Assembly (NCBI RefSeq): GCF_963855985.1
Contig: NC_087095.1
Coordinates: 9,248,001-9,312,000 of the forward strand
Direction of reading: 5' to 3'
DNA: 64,000 bases
Origin: Ostrinia nubilalis
Taxonomy: Eukaryota > Arthropoda > Insecta > Lepidoptera > Crambidae
Shown: one piece after another, positions 45,417 through 57,170 of the stretch
Numbering within the stretch: position 1 is the stretch's first letter
Layout of the letters: every line of letters begins with the position of its first letter
Notes under the pieces: model-generated
The model's input: the letters and a program-made list of their open reading frames with translations, nothing else
What the model was told of the DNA's origin: nothing
The model's database searches: none
Translations under genes and position numbers: made by a program

Positions 45417-46706
45417 TACAGTGTGAGTCACGTTAAAGTGTACATATGAAAATATGTGAAACTAGACCTGTTTTTATCGACAAAAAAGAGGTCAAAAAAT
45501 TTTTGAGATTTTTTTTAAATTTTTTATAGAATTTTATTTCTTCCAATTACTTCTCGTAAAGAAAACGTACTAACTTTTGAACTAAGCGGTATATCCTGAT
45601 AAAATAAAAACAGTAATAATGCTAAATAACAGGCGATACTAAAAAAATACATAAAATACCCAGAAAATGCCAACAAATAATAAAAAATGATACTTTTTGA
45701 AAAAAATCTGCTTAAAAATTCGTATTTTTATGGTTATTTGATAAATTTCTCAAAAAATGCCCCTATAATAGGTGGTTTTTATTACTTTGTATTATTCTCT
45801 ATCGTATTATCTTTGTAAAACCAAAAATCGCATGTCTCCATCCCTATCACAACATTTGCTATGATCGTTTGAACTAAGCCTCTCCGGGCGCGCCATTTAA
45901 GGCCGGGTAGCAGAGAAAATGGCGAAAATGAGGTTTTCATTTTTAATTTTTGAGGCACTAAACAGTAAAATTAAAGGCTAAGATTTTTTTTGGGCATAGT
46001 TGAGGATATTTTCTAGGGCTATTAACGGATGGAAACACGATTTGATGAAGTTGACTCGATAGAATAAATTCCCAAAGTTACCTCTATTCGTTTTCTATTT
46101 ATGGTTTTATTTTTAAAATAAGCGATTTGAGATTCTAAATCTTTTACTAAACTAAAGTTCAGAAATAACTTGAGGGCTTTTAACGGATGAAATTTTTATA
46201 TTGCGTCTTATTTAGTTACTATGTTAAAAAATGTGGAAAAAATCGTCCATGACGGCTTGGACAATCTCAATCAGTCGCGCGGTGGCGCTTACGGAGGACG
46301 GACGCGTGTCAGTTTTTTGGCCGTGACAGTTCGCGATTTGTCAATATTTTTGACAATGATGACTTTGATGAGTCACAGTATAATAATATCAGTGTTACTC
46401 GAGAAAGCGTAAATTTTTGATAATTAAAAATTATCAATTTTGTCTACCTATTGAAATTTAAATCGTTCGCATCCTTTTAAACTAAGACTCTACTCATGAT
46501 ACATAGTACATTCCTCAAATATGAGACAAAACCAATGAGTTAAAATTACATTTTAATAGTACCTACATACAATCGTCTTACCAGGCCTGTTCATCTCCGC
46601 AAGTTTGCATCGAAAACAAAACACGTACGATGGCCCACCTACAGGATACTCTTCGACAAGGCCTCACATACGAGCGAACATTGACTCACGCACGCGTATT
46701 CTTGTG

Positions 46707-46805
46707 TATGATGGAAGAAAATGGTGTACTAAATACTGTGCAGTATTTAACTGCCTAAATAATAATAAAAACACAAAATGTACTTTTTTAAGTTGCCTCA
46801 AGACA
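46707..46805 (+). pseudogene. THAP-like zinc-finger fragment
   Basis: The frame 46605-46820 includes WCTKYCAVFNC and a following NNNKNTKCTF, resembling the start of a THAP DNA-binding domain (C-x(2-4)-C, then a basic/Thr-Phe stretch). Only about 35 residues fit; the second half of the domain (conserved W, then C..H) is absent. A possible donor (GAG|gtaaat) ends it. Seen inside a TTAA-flanked element, it fits a remnant of a transposon-encoded protein. Confidence 0.4.
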
Positions 46806-47131
46806 CTGAGAGGTAAATAAGTAGTTAATAGTATTCATAATAATTCATGCTAAATCATGTATTTCCTCCGCCATTTTCCACAGTTTGGCACCTCACGTTA
46901 CATCATTTTACCGAAGTCAGCCCTATAGATTCGGCGCAGTGCCGATCACTGACATTTGTCAACAAAATGGTGCTTGACTCTTGAGACAGGCTAGATTACA
47001 CCATATTGTTAATGATATTGAGCATACATTTTATTAATACCTTCGCGAAGTAAAACTTCTGTGCGTAGTACTTATTTATATTCTGTGGTCTTACACTCTT
47101 TAGAAGAGCACACTGACACAAATAAATAATA

Positions 47132-47790
47132 AAAAATACTGTCTAAGGTCTGTAGCTAAAGGTCTAAGCTGTAAGATAGAAGAATCGTCTAGCCAAAAAG
47201 ATGGCAGATGCAGCAGATATCAACGGATTTAAAACTGGAGTTCATATGACTCCTTGTAGACTTGAGTCTCTAGAGCGTCCCTTCCTCCACCATGCGTAAG
47301 AATTTTCACAAAAATACTGTCTAAGGTCTGTAGCTAAAGGTCTAAGCTGCAAGATAGAAGAATCTTCTAGCCAAAAAGATGGCAGATGCAGCAGATGTCA
47401 ACGGATTTAAAACTTGGAGTTCATGTGACTCCTTATAGACTTGAGTCTCTAGAGCGTCCCTTCCTCCACCATGCGTAAGAATTTTCACAAAAATACTGTC
47501 TAAGGTCTGTAGCTAAAGGTCTAAGCTGCAAAATAGAAGAATCTTCTAGCCAAAAAGATGGCAGATGCAGCAGATGTCAACGGATTTAAAACTTGGAGTT
47601 CATGTGACTCCTTCTAGACTTGAGTCTCTAGAGCGTCCCTTCCTCCACCATGCGTAAAAGTTTTCCAAAAATACTGTCTAAGGTCTGTAATAAAAGTCTA
47701 AGCTGCAAGATAGAAGAATCTTTTAGCCAAAAACATGGCAGATGCAGCATATATCAACGGATTTAAGACTGGACTGGCACCACCTTGCAA
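47132..47790. repeat. ~180-bp tandem array, about 3.6 units
   Basis: Units start at about 47132, 47310, 47490 and 47666 with AAAAATACTGTCTAAGGTC. They contain AAAGATGGCAGATGCAGC and CTAGAGCGTCCCTTCCTCC. The first three are about 95 per cent alike by eye; the fourth is truncated and more diverged. The array is absent from the sister element at 51838-54680. Confidence 0.85.
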
Positions 47791-49318
47791 TGTCATCCTC
47801 TCATTGTTATCTGTAATGTAAATTATTTTTAAAATGTATTTAAAAAATAAAATGTTCGTTTTATTATTTCAATAATCTGACCTTTCAACTCAACTACACT
47901 ACACAAACACCTTTGTTCGCAACTGTACTGACGAAACCTCGATATTATACCGTTCATTTAAGATGGCAAGCTTTTTGCTGCGGTAATGCACTCCAGGTAA
48001 CCGTGTGTGATGCTTATTGCTCATAGTGATTTTCGATACAGAGCCCCGTACATACGTTATACTAAATTATGGAAAGAAAACACCCAGACCAATACAAACA
48101 AATATGTATGCAATTTTAGTATGATATTTTTATTTATTAATAAACAAAAAGACTGAACAAAATTGATGCGTGTACTGATTAATGTAATTAACCACATGCA
48201 AAGCTTTGTGAATTGCAACAACTATAATTTATTATCCAAGCTCTAAATAATCGCTACTACGAGTAACTGATCATAAAATGTTTTTCCAATCGCTCAAGCT
48301 CCCGAGGATCTACCGATAGGTCGGGTGACGTAATCTTGAAATTCTTTTAGCCGGCGCGGAACTTCCGGAAGGTCGGGTGACGCCACGCCTCTTTGAACCG
48401 TGTTTACTTTGGCAGTTATATTCTATATTTATTCGATTCTAAAATATATTCCCAAAAATTTTGAAAGTTGTTTTAATTTGTATCACTTGGATATGATTTG
48501 TATTAGAAAGTGCTGTAAGTGTGACGCTTGAATGGAAGGAAGTCAACCTAACCTAACCAACTGCGTATTTCTAAACTGCGTATTTCTATACTGTGTAGCC
48601 GCGAGAGCTCTTTGGCGCGCTGTCTTCGGCGAAGTATTGCGCGCGCAGATTTTGACAGCGCGAAATACCTACTTTAGCAGAAATACCAAGCCTTAACGCT
48701 TCGCTAACAACAAAACTGAAAATGGCTCTAGATTTGTAATTTTGATAAAGACAAGTTAGATTTCAAATAAAAACCAAAGATTTCGAAGTAAAATAAAATT
48801 TTAGTTAAAATTAAAATTGTCTCTACCTATAGCGGAGAATAATGTTGTGGCAGGCCTTTGTTCAAACGATCATAGCAAATGTTGTGATAGGGATAGAGAC
48901 ATGCGATTTTTGGTTTTACGAAGGTAATACGATAGAGAATAATACAAAGTAATAAAAACTACCAGTTATAGGGGCATTTTTTGAAGAAATTTATCAAATA
49001 ACCAAAAAAACACGAATTTAAAAGCAGATTTTTTTCAAAAAGTATCATTTTTTATTATTTGTTGGCCTTTTTTGTGTATTTTGTGTATTTTTTTAGTATC
49101 GCCTGTTATTTAGCATTATTACTGTTTTCATTTTATCAGGATATACCGCTTGGTTTAAAAGTTATTACGTTTTCTTTACAATAAGTAATTGGAAGAAAAA
49201 AAATTCTATAAAAAATTAAAAAAAATCTCAAAATTTTTTTGACCTCTTTTTTGTCGATAAAAATAGGTCTAGTTTCATCTATTTTCATATGTACACTTTA
49301 ACGTGACTCACACTGTAT

Positions 49319-50200
49319 ATACGTGTCATTATTACACAAAGAAAAACTAATTAACAAGGAAGGAAGGAAGGAAGTATCCTATTCCCTAATTTACCTTCCA
49401 TTTATTTAGAAATTAATGAGTACTACTTCCTATTCCCTGCTACCAAGACTTGGTGTCTATTTTAAATACAATGGAGAAAAGAAGCCTGTTTAATAAAGAT
49501 GATACCAACCATAAAATGAACCATGGAAAATGGGTTTTTTCATCTTAATGTATGTAGTATTTCTTGCATATAAGTGTTTATAATATTATTATAATATGCA
49601 GAAAATATATTATGAAGTAAATTAGCCAAGGTTTTTTGTACAATATATTATTATAAGCTACTTAGGCACCGCAATAGTTAACAACTAGTCAGCCAGTTGT
49701 CAAAGTTAGTATGATGTACTCCCATTTATCAATTTATGCTCTAACTTGTATTTATCAATTTAGTATGCCAACCAGTCAATTCAAACTTTTCTAGGGCAAC
49801 AATACAAATCGGGGCGACTTGGCTGGCATTATAAAGATGACCCAACAAAATACTGGGGCCTTTCCGTTCGATTTCGTAAATCGCGTTGTGTTGACGGCCG
49901 ACGGTGTATCGCGCCTCGAATTTGCTTGGGTGATGGCAAATTGGATTTTTTCTATAAGCCCCTAGCAATATATCTGGAAGCAACAAGCACTTTGCCGGAC
50001 TGAAATGGTTTTGAATACTCGATAGATTCGCCTTACGAACTTTTTACAACAGCAAGTTTTTTGGATTGTTTATCCAAAGACAATCACAGTTCACATGTAG
50101 GTAGAGCAGGAAACAATGGTTTAAGATGACTCGTTAGATTCGAAGAAGTAACAATGGGCTGCACTCAGACTATACATTTTTGTCTCAAAATAGTATCTAT
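49319..50200. other. Spacer between two foldback elements
   Basis: Contains a (GGAA)n microsatellite at 49360-49374 and the coding-like stretch at 49741-50051; otherwise AT-rich. Confidence 0.4.
49741..50051 (-). CDS. Unrecognised coding-like open stretch
   Basis: On the - strand an uninterrupted frame of about 100 codons runs from after a stop near 50052 to TAG at 49741-49743. It has no ATG start. It includes PDILLGAYRKNP, RYTVGRQHNAIYEIERKGP and PICIVALEKFELTGWHTK, which look like folded-protein sequence: mixed polar and hydrophobic, few low-complexity runs. A good acceptor (gttgcttccag) precedes the middle at about 49977, but using it would not be required by the frame. I know no family for it. 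It could be a terminal exon, a captured gene fragment or part of a transposon protein. Its position between two transposons makes the last two likely. Confidence 0.28.
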
Positions 50201-53043
50201 TAGTCCAGTCAATAAAGCATTATAGATGGAAAACTGTAGAACACAATTTCTGACATCAGGACTTTATTTAGACTAGTTAGGAGGTGAACATAGCAAAAGT
50301 CCCCGCCCTTAGCCCTTGAGCCGGCGGGGAGAGGGGGGTTTAAAGGTGCCACTTTTCGGTTTTTCGCTTAATCCTCGGAAACTATGCGTCCTAGTGACAT
50401 GACTACTTTGAACCAAAAAAAGCATATTCAATTTGCTACAGGTGAGATAGACAAGTTTTTCTATAAATTGTATAGTTTTCGCGGCATCTGCTCTAGAAGG
50501 ACTGTAATATTGGAAATTTTATTTTTGTCTTACATGTTTCCATCAGGAGAAAATCGACTAAATCAACATTGAGCAATCATTCTAGACATGCGGGAGCATG
50601 TTAAGCCTAGTTCCAGGGAGGGGACTGCACCGTGCGTATATTTAGACGAACCACTTTGAGCCACTTTTGACTCCTCATCACTCAAAAACTACTGTGCATT
50701 AACACTTCAAATTTGGCTCATGTGTTGAGACTTGCAAGATATACATCAGTTTTAAATTTCATAAATATGCCTCAAACGGTTCTTTAGATATTGACGTCCA
50801 AAAATCTACATGTCTGACCTACAGACCAAATTCTAACCACTTCCAGATGACCTCGAAGGTTCAAATTTGGCATCCAGAAAGGTAGTTATGTAAATACATA
50901 GGAACAAATAAAAAACCAGTTAATTTTAACATTTCACATGTGATAGATAGATTTGAGTGCTCTAAATATCGATTTTTGAACGTCAATACCTAAATAACCG
51001 TTTGAGGCTCAGATCATAGAAGGGAATAGATGTGAAACGGGGGCGTGGCGCGTGTCTCCGCGATATGCCCAGAAACGAACATCACCCGCGACGCCAGGTT
51101 AGTCGCGATTCAGTCGTACTGAGGAAATGTTCTCCGATATTGTTGGATAATGCGTCGTAACGTGCAATAACATAAGTGAAACGAAGAACTACAGAAACAA
51201 TGAAGTCATTTACCACATGTAAGTATTGCAAATCCATTGGTATTTTGCTTATAAATAAAAAAAACTAAACATTTTTACGAACGAATTCAGTGCCGTGACA
51301 TTTACTGCGATATCGAAATTAGTGGTGATAAAAATTCAAACACGTTGTACATTGACGATTTAGTTAGCAACCACTTTATGTCATGCGTAACTACTGCGCA
51401 ATGTATTTTATTTCTTCCGATATCCACTGACGCGTGAAAATACACAGTACGGCCGCATGTGCCGGTCGTAACATAGTGCAGGGCTCGTGTTCTAATACGG
51501 TTTCCTATTATCGATAAATAGAAGTAAATTATTATTTTTTAATTTTGAATGAAAAAATCATGAGTTGCTTGCGATTTTTAAGTTTTTACAAAAACAATAA
51601 CAATAGTAGAAGGGATTAGTAACTGTCAACTATGTAATTACTATAAGAGCTAGTTGAAAGCCTAATATAGGCATTATTTTTGATAAACATAGGCGGTACG
51701 AATTTCGCCATAATTAAAAAGTTAATGCGCGATAGTAGTTAATAATAATTACAGTGATCCTGTTATTATTATTAAAGTAAATAATAATATATTACCAATA
51801 TTGTAAATACTGGTAAAAATCGCAAGTACCTACTTAAGGCTTGGTATTTCTGCTAAAGTAGGTATTTCACGCTGTCAAAATCTGCGCGCGCAATACTTCG
51901 CCGAAGACAGCGCGCCAAAGAGCTCTCCCAGCTACACAGTATAAAAATACCAGTTGGTTAGGTTAGGTTGACTTCCTTCCGTTCAAGCGTCACACTCACA
52001 ACACTTTCTAATACAAATCATATCCAAGTGATACAAATTAAAACACCTTTCAGAATTTTTGGGAATATATTTAAGAATCGAATAAGTATAAAATATAACT
52101 GCCAAAGTAAACATGGTTCAAAGAGGCGTGGCATCACCCGACCTTCCGGAAGTTCAAAAGAATTTCAAGATTACGTCACTCGACCTATCGGTAGGTCATT
52201 TAATGATCAGTTCATCAGAAAAACATTTTATGATCAGTTACTCGTAGTAGCGATTATTTAGAGCTTGGATAATAAATTATAGTTGTTGCAATTCACGAAA
52301 CTTTGCATGTGGTTAATTACATTAATCAGTACACGCATCAATTTTGTTCAGTCTTTTTGTTTATTAATAAATAAAAATATCATACTAAAATTGCATACAT
52401 ATTATTTTGTTTGTATTGGTCTGGGTGTTTTCTTTCCATAATTTATGTACAACGTATTACGGGGCTCTGTATCGAAAATCACTATGAGCATCACACGCGG
52501 TTACCTGGCGCAGGCACCCGCTCTGAGCACTCATGGGAGTTTATGCAGAGGTTGCTAACTATCAGGTCTCTACGATATCCGTCAGTCATTTAGGACAAAG
52601 CATTTTTACTAGTTGTCCAATACTCTAACGTTCCAGGTATGTCATTGACAGGAGGGCGTTACTATCTTAATGGGTTATTTATTAGTCCCAACTTTATGCC
52701 ACTTGACATTTCAGAATCGTTTGACTTTAGATACCTAAGCGATTTGATATTCAGAGTCTTTTAATGAAATCAAGTTCTAAAATAACTTGAGGTGTTGTAC
52801 CCGATCAAGCTTTTCATTGCAGGACAGTTAAATAGTTTTATTATTAGTTTCTTCTTTAAGTCTTGATTTGTCAGAGTAGGTAAAGGCTCCATGAGAGCAA
52901 AATTTAGCTTTATAATAGTTTTTAATATTTTTCTTGAAATATTTGACGCCTTGTAATCTCTCGTTAATATAGGTCCACACAAATAAAGAATGTTTGACTT
53001 AGACTTTAATAAATTATTATGCTCGTACATAATTATAAATAAA

Positions 53044-53230
53044 CTAGCTTTCCGCCCGCCGCTTCGCCCGCGTAGTATTTTTCGGTTTTTATATAACCTA
53101 TTACACTCAGATATAATGTGGCTTTCTATTGCTGAAAGATTTTTTAAAATCGGTTCAGCAGATCCCGAGATTACCCCTTACAATTTAACAAATATACAAA
53201 CACACAAACTTTACCTCTTTATAAATTAGA
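53044..53230 (-). mobile_element. Helitron-like element nested in TTAA element
   Basis: Reads ACTAGCTTTCCGCCCGCCGC at its left, the inverted Helitron 3' end, and has the conserved AAATCGGTTCAGCAG segment. Its 5' end near 53230 is decayed. Confidence 0.65.
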
Positions 53231-53379
53231 TAAAGATAGGTTATTTGAAACCCTATTTTGTTTTATTTTTTATTTTATTTTAAACATTTCACAATACAAA
53301 CTAATATTTACTGTAGGTAAGTAAATGCTAAACTAAATAGTAAAATATTAGTTTGGATTGTGAAATATCCTACTTCCTA

Positions 53380-53732
53380 CTAATATTATAAAGGCGAAAG
53401 TTTGGATGTCTGGATGTTTGTTACTCTTTCACGCAAAAACTACTGAACGGATTTTGTTGAAACTTTACAGTATTATTGTTTATAACCCAGATTAACATAT
53501 AGGCTAACACTTATGACGATATGTGACAAATAAATTTCAATAAATAAATAAGACGTGTCTAAAAAGCGTCATTTACCTATCGTCATTGGTTAAAATCTAC
53601 AGCGCTGGACAAACTACTGTATGACGTTTGTAAATATTCATTTGGGGGAAGCCGTGAAACGCCATCTATCAACATGATATCTAACGGGGGTAAAACGAGG
53701 TCTACGCGAACGAAGTCGCGGGCGGCCGCTAG
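53380..53732 (+). mobile_element. Helitron-like element nested in TTAA element
   Basis: Starts near CTAATATTATAAAGGCG, contains CTACTGAACGGATTTTG and ends GCGGGCGGCCGCTAG at 53732. It belongs to the type split at 32351-35184. Confidence 0.72.
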
Positions 53733-53761
53733 TTTATATAGGTAGCTTTCCCTCCGCAACC

Positions 53762-53929
53762 TTATTGGTATTCCATGTATGTGTCTTTTAACTGATTTCT
53801 GTTACACATTTCATCTAAAATTTGTCCAGTTATAACTCCATTTACATCTGCATCTGTAAACAAGGGTTCATGTTCTCCAGCCCAGATGCCGAGTAAACAG
53901 AATCGTCTTTCAGTGACGTGCAGCTGCCC
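53762..53929 (-). pseudogene. YqaJ-like exonuclease fragment in TTAA element
   Basis: A 55-codon frame opens GQLHVTERRFCLLGIW and ends at TAA (53762-53764). The motif QGQLH(V/I)T followed by a Y/F-C and a hydrophobic strand is characteristic of the YqaJ recombinase/exonuclease fold found in many insect transposon-associated proteins; the Q and H of that motif are visible. A TAG immediately before GQL breaks the frame and the metal-binding residues upstream were not found, so this is a relic. Confidence 0.5.
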
Positions 53930-55822
53930 CTATATTTGACCCAATGACCTAATTTTTTATTATTTAATTTGTATCAGTGTCAGTGTCTTCTAAAGAGTGT
54001 AAAGACGATTGTATGTAGGTACTATTAAAATGTAATTTTAACTCATTGGTTATGTCTCATATTTGAGGAATGTACTATGTATCATGAGTAGAGTCTTCGT
54101 TTAAAAGGATGCGAACGATTTAAATTTCAATAGGTAGACAAAATTGATAATTCTTAATTATCAAAAATTTTAGCTTTCTCCAGTAGCACTGATATTATTA
54201 TACTGTGACTCATCAAAGTCATCATTGTCAAAAATATTGACAAATCGCGAACTGTCACGGCCATAAAACTGACACGCGTCCGTCCTCCGTAAGCGCCACC
54301 GCGCGACTGATTGAGATTGTCCAAGCCGTCATGGACGATTTTTTCCACATTTTTTAACATAGTAACTAAATAAGACGCAATATAAAAATTTTATCCGTTA
54401 AAAGCCCTCGAGTTATTTCTGAACTTTAGTTTAGTAAAAGATTTAGAATCTCAAATCGCTTATTTTAAAAATAAAACCATAAATAGAAAACGAATAGAGG
54501 TAACTTTGGGAATTTATTCTATCGAGTCAACTTCATCAAATCGTGTTTCCATCCGTTAATTGCCCTAGAAAATATCCTCAACTATGCCCAATAAAAATCT
54601 TAGCCTTTAATTTTACTGTTTAGTACCTCAAAAATGATAAATGAAAACCTCATTTTCGCCATTTTCTCTGCTACCCGGCCTTAACCCATGACTTTTCATA
54701 CAAACTTTGTCAGTCTATAACGTCTTTACTCCATCGATAACGACATTGAGCTTTGGTTGGGGTAAATTAATATAAGGTAACTTCATTTTAGTCCCAATAA
54801 TTGATTCTGAGTTTTTCGTCCATACAAAATGGAACTGACTCCTTTATGCAAAAATCGTTAAAGAACATAATAATAACGTATAATAATAAAAAGGTTTTCA
54901 TACAAGCATTTTTTAAACCAATTTCGAGCCTTGCCCCCAGGATTTAAAGTATCGATATCTTATCGACTCCATCTTATCTTTCTTCTCTCTAATTGCTTTT
55001 TTCAAAGTGTGCGTCACGTCACGCGGCCATTGATTGGCCATAAGGCACGCCTTCTGGCCAATCACAGCACTTTTAAGCCGGTTGCACATGTTGTCGTAGA
55101 CTCTCAGTCGCTTTGTTTTTACACAGTTGAATGTGTTTGTGGGAGCTGTGGTGGGGGAAATGTGGGGACACTGGTTCTCGTTGTAGTTACGCGCGACTTC
55201 ATATCTATTCTCTTTCTATGATCTGAGGTTTGAGGTATATTTATGAAATTTGAAGCTGATGTATATCTTGCAAGTCTCAATACATGAGCCAAATTTGAAG
55301 TGTTAATGCACAGCAGTTTTTGAATGATGAGGTGTCAAAAGTGGCTCTAATTGGTTCCTCTAAATATACCCACGATGCAGTCCCCTCCCTGGAACTAGGC
55401 TTAACATGCTCCCGCATGTCTATGGTGTATGCTCAATGTTGATTTAGTCGATTTTCTCCTGAAAGGAACATGTAAGACACCAATAAAATTTCCAATTTTA
55501 CAGACCTTCTAGAGCAGATGCCGTAAAAACTATACAAGATATAGAAAAACTTGACGGTCTCACCTGTAGCAAATTGAATAAGCTTTTTTTGGTTCATAGT
55601 AGTCATGTCACTAGGACGCATAGTTTCCGAGGATTAAGCGAAAAACCGAAAAGTGGTACCTTTAAACCCTCCTCTCCCCGCCGGCTCAAGGGCTAAGGGC
55701 GTAAGGGCGGGGACTTTTGCTATGTTCACCACCTAACTAGGCTAAATAAAGTCCCGAGGTCAGAAATTGTGTTCCACGGATTTCTCTCTACACCGTCGTT
55801 AAGGCATTCATTGACTGGACTA

Positions 55823-57127
55823 TATTACAAGTACAAAAGATGCCAGTGTTCTCATATTGATTAGATTGATATGCAGTCGTATGTTATTTAAGCAAAAGGA
55901 GCGTCAATTGTTATTCGGCACTGGCACGGACATCATTTAATGTCATGATTCATTTTTTTACTCGGGTCGGTTGTACTTACCGGAATGTGACCCTGGTAAT
56001 CATTTGCTGTTTACATTCTGGATCATTGTGTGTCATCACAATCATTTCAATAGTTCAGAGATAAACGGATTTATGTAATTTTCCTACAATATGTTATTCA
56101 ATTTGAATGTCTCTGGAAAAATACTGTTATGGTCATGGTTACGTCCCTAACAATAATGCATTTATTAAAAGAAAACTGTTTTTACATTATCCACATTCAT
56201 CCATCTTACTCATTACAAATATCCTGTTAATCAGGTACACAATCTAAATGTAAATCTAAAGAACGTCACACTGTTTTTCTGCTAAGATAACAATAAAAAT
56301 AACTAACTTTTATGGAAATCACGACCATAAAAATTATATGATATTGCAAACTTATTCAATATGATGGAAGACCTAAATATCTAGTGCCAATATCTACATT
56401 GTTAATGCCATAATCCATTTGTTGTGGCGATAAAAATGCATATTTTGCAGGTGCCTTGCGTCGATACTGTACATGTCGCACCCTATCACATAAACAGCTG
56501 GGAAAGCTGAATAATGATAAAATAAGCCTTGTTTCGGCTTATTTTATCATTATCACGTTGATAATATACCTATCCGAGTTAAGACCAAAGTTATTATAAC
56601 ATGCCCACGAACTTTTTACTAATTTATGACACCTAATATTATTTTGTAGAGCCAGATGTTCATTTTACCTAAGAAACTCAGTGTTTTTGTTAAAATCATA
56701 AACTTCGTTTCATATTTTTACAAATTTATTTCTGTATTTCACACCTTTCAAGCCTACACTCATTACAAATTAATTGCGTTACTATCAGTTCATAAAATCG
56801 TTTGATTAAAGCTATTGAAAGTAGTAATTGAAACAAAGGCGCCTAATTGAATAGTCACGGTGCTGATAACTTGATAATCTGCTTATCCTCCTCTTTATTT
56901 TTGACATTGCTTCGAATTACATTATTATCATAGCGTTATCATTATCTATGCCTTGACAGTAAGCCCTTACCTATATTGCGATTAAATACTAATTCTTGAG
57001 TATTACCAAATAAAAACCTTAAATTACAACAACATCTATGATAAATAGTTTGTGTATGTTATTAAAACAAAGAACAGATCAGTGACTATTTCATCAGAGC
57101 AGTCGCAATAGTATTTTGATGCTTAAA
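55823..57127. other. Intergenic downstream of the aquaporin gene
   Basis: AT-rich; holds the 18-bp-stem hairpin at 56511-56553, otherwise nothing recognised. Confidence 0.4.
56511..56553. repeat. Perfect 18-bp-stem hairpin
   Basis: ATAATGATAAAATAAGCC and its exact complement flank a 7-base loop TTGTTTC. It is too short and AT-rich to be called a miRNA precursor. It may be the core of a small MITE. Confidence 0.7.
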
Positions 57128-57133
57128 TTTATT
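57128..57133 (-). other. Poly(A) signal of the aquaporin gene
   Basis: AATAAA on the - strand about 38 nt past the aquaporin stop codon. Confidence 0.6.
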
Positions 57134-57170
57134 CCGTTTCACTCCAACACTAGTTAACATTGACCTGAGA

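Larger units (their letters stand above)
45901..48692 (+). mobile_element. TTAA-flanked element, copy 1 (THAP-like remnant)
   Basis: Flanked by TTAA at 45897-45900 and 48693-48696. Ends GGCCGGGTAGC... and ...ATACCAAGCC give a short TIR of the form GGCYKGGTA. The left ~650 bp and right ~650 bp match, in inverted orientation, the element at 51838-54680. The middle holds a THAP-like coding fragment (46707-46805) and a ~180-bp tandem array. TTAA duplication plus THAP is known for Kolobok-type transposons, while piggyBac shares the TTAA; the class is not proved. Confidence 0.72.
45419..49316. mobile_element. Foldback element, TA-flanked, with a nested TTAA element
   Basis: Ends CAGTGTGAGTCACGTTAAAG and its complement, with TA on each side (45417-45418, 49317-49318). 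The inverted arms are about 450 bp (roughly 45419-45880 and 48857-49316). They contain a CTATCACAACATTTGCTATG block and long A/T runs. Its own length is about 1.1 kb once the element at 45901-48692 is subtracted. TA targeting and CAGTG-type ends suggest a Tc1/mariner-like MITE. Confidence 0.78.
51838..54680 (-). mobile_element. TTAA-flanked element, copy 2 (YqaJ-like remnant)
   Basis: Flanked by TTAA at 51834-51837 and 54681-54684; inverted relative to 45901-48692, with the same ends (GGCTTGGTA and CTACCCGGCC). It lacks the THAP-like part and tandem array of copy 1. Instead it holds a YqaJ-like coding fragment and two Helitrons (53044-53230, 53380-53732). A 62-codon frame near the CCCGGCC end (54154-54360 -, equal to 46221-46412 in copy 1) differs at very few positions. 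Confidence 0.72.
50201..55822. mobile_element. Foldback element with ~590-bp inverted ends and a nested TTAA element
   Basis: Ends TAGTCCAGTCAATAAAGC and CATTGACTGGACTA. The inverted arms are roughly 50201-50790 and 55229-55822 and share CTGACAT/CCTCGGGACT, a GCCGGCGGGGAGAGG block, GGTTTTTCGCTTAATCCTCG and AATGCACAGCAGTTTTTGA-type blocks. The target duplication is unclear (TAT on both sides). The middle contains the TTAA element at 51838-54680. Frames in the arms (50384-50572 + and 55433-55621 -) are the same repeat read twice, not genes. Confidence 0.72.

Noticed and set aside
46221..46412. 62-codon frame shared by both TTAA elements
   Set aside because: Position near the element end and equal similarity in neighbouring non-coding sequence suggest a shared terminal region rather than a gene; left as part of the element.
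47132..47790. Regular repeat array considered as a CRISPR-like array
   Set aside because: Units of 180 bp are contiguous with no unique spacers, in a eukaryotic transposon.
48541..48562. Short CCTAACCTAACC run resembling the insect telomere repeat TTAGG
   Set aside because: Only two to three units, and present in both TTAA elements; internal transposon sequence, not a telomere.
50384..50572. 62-codon frame repeated at 55433-55621 on the other strand
   Set aside because: Both lie in the inverted arms of one foldback element; similarity reflects repeat homology, not a gene.
56511..56553. Hairpin considered as a microRNA precursor
   Set aside because: Stem of 18 bp is too short and perfect with a 7-base loop; more like a small inverted repeat.
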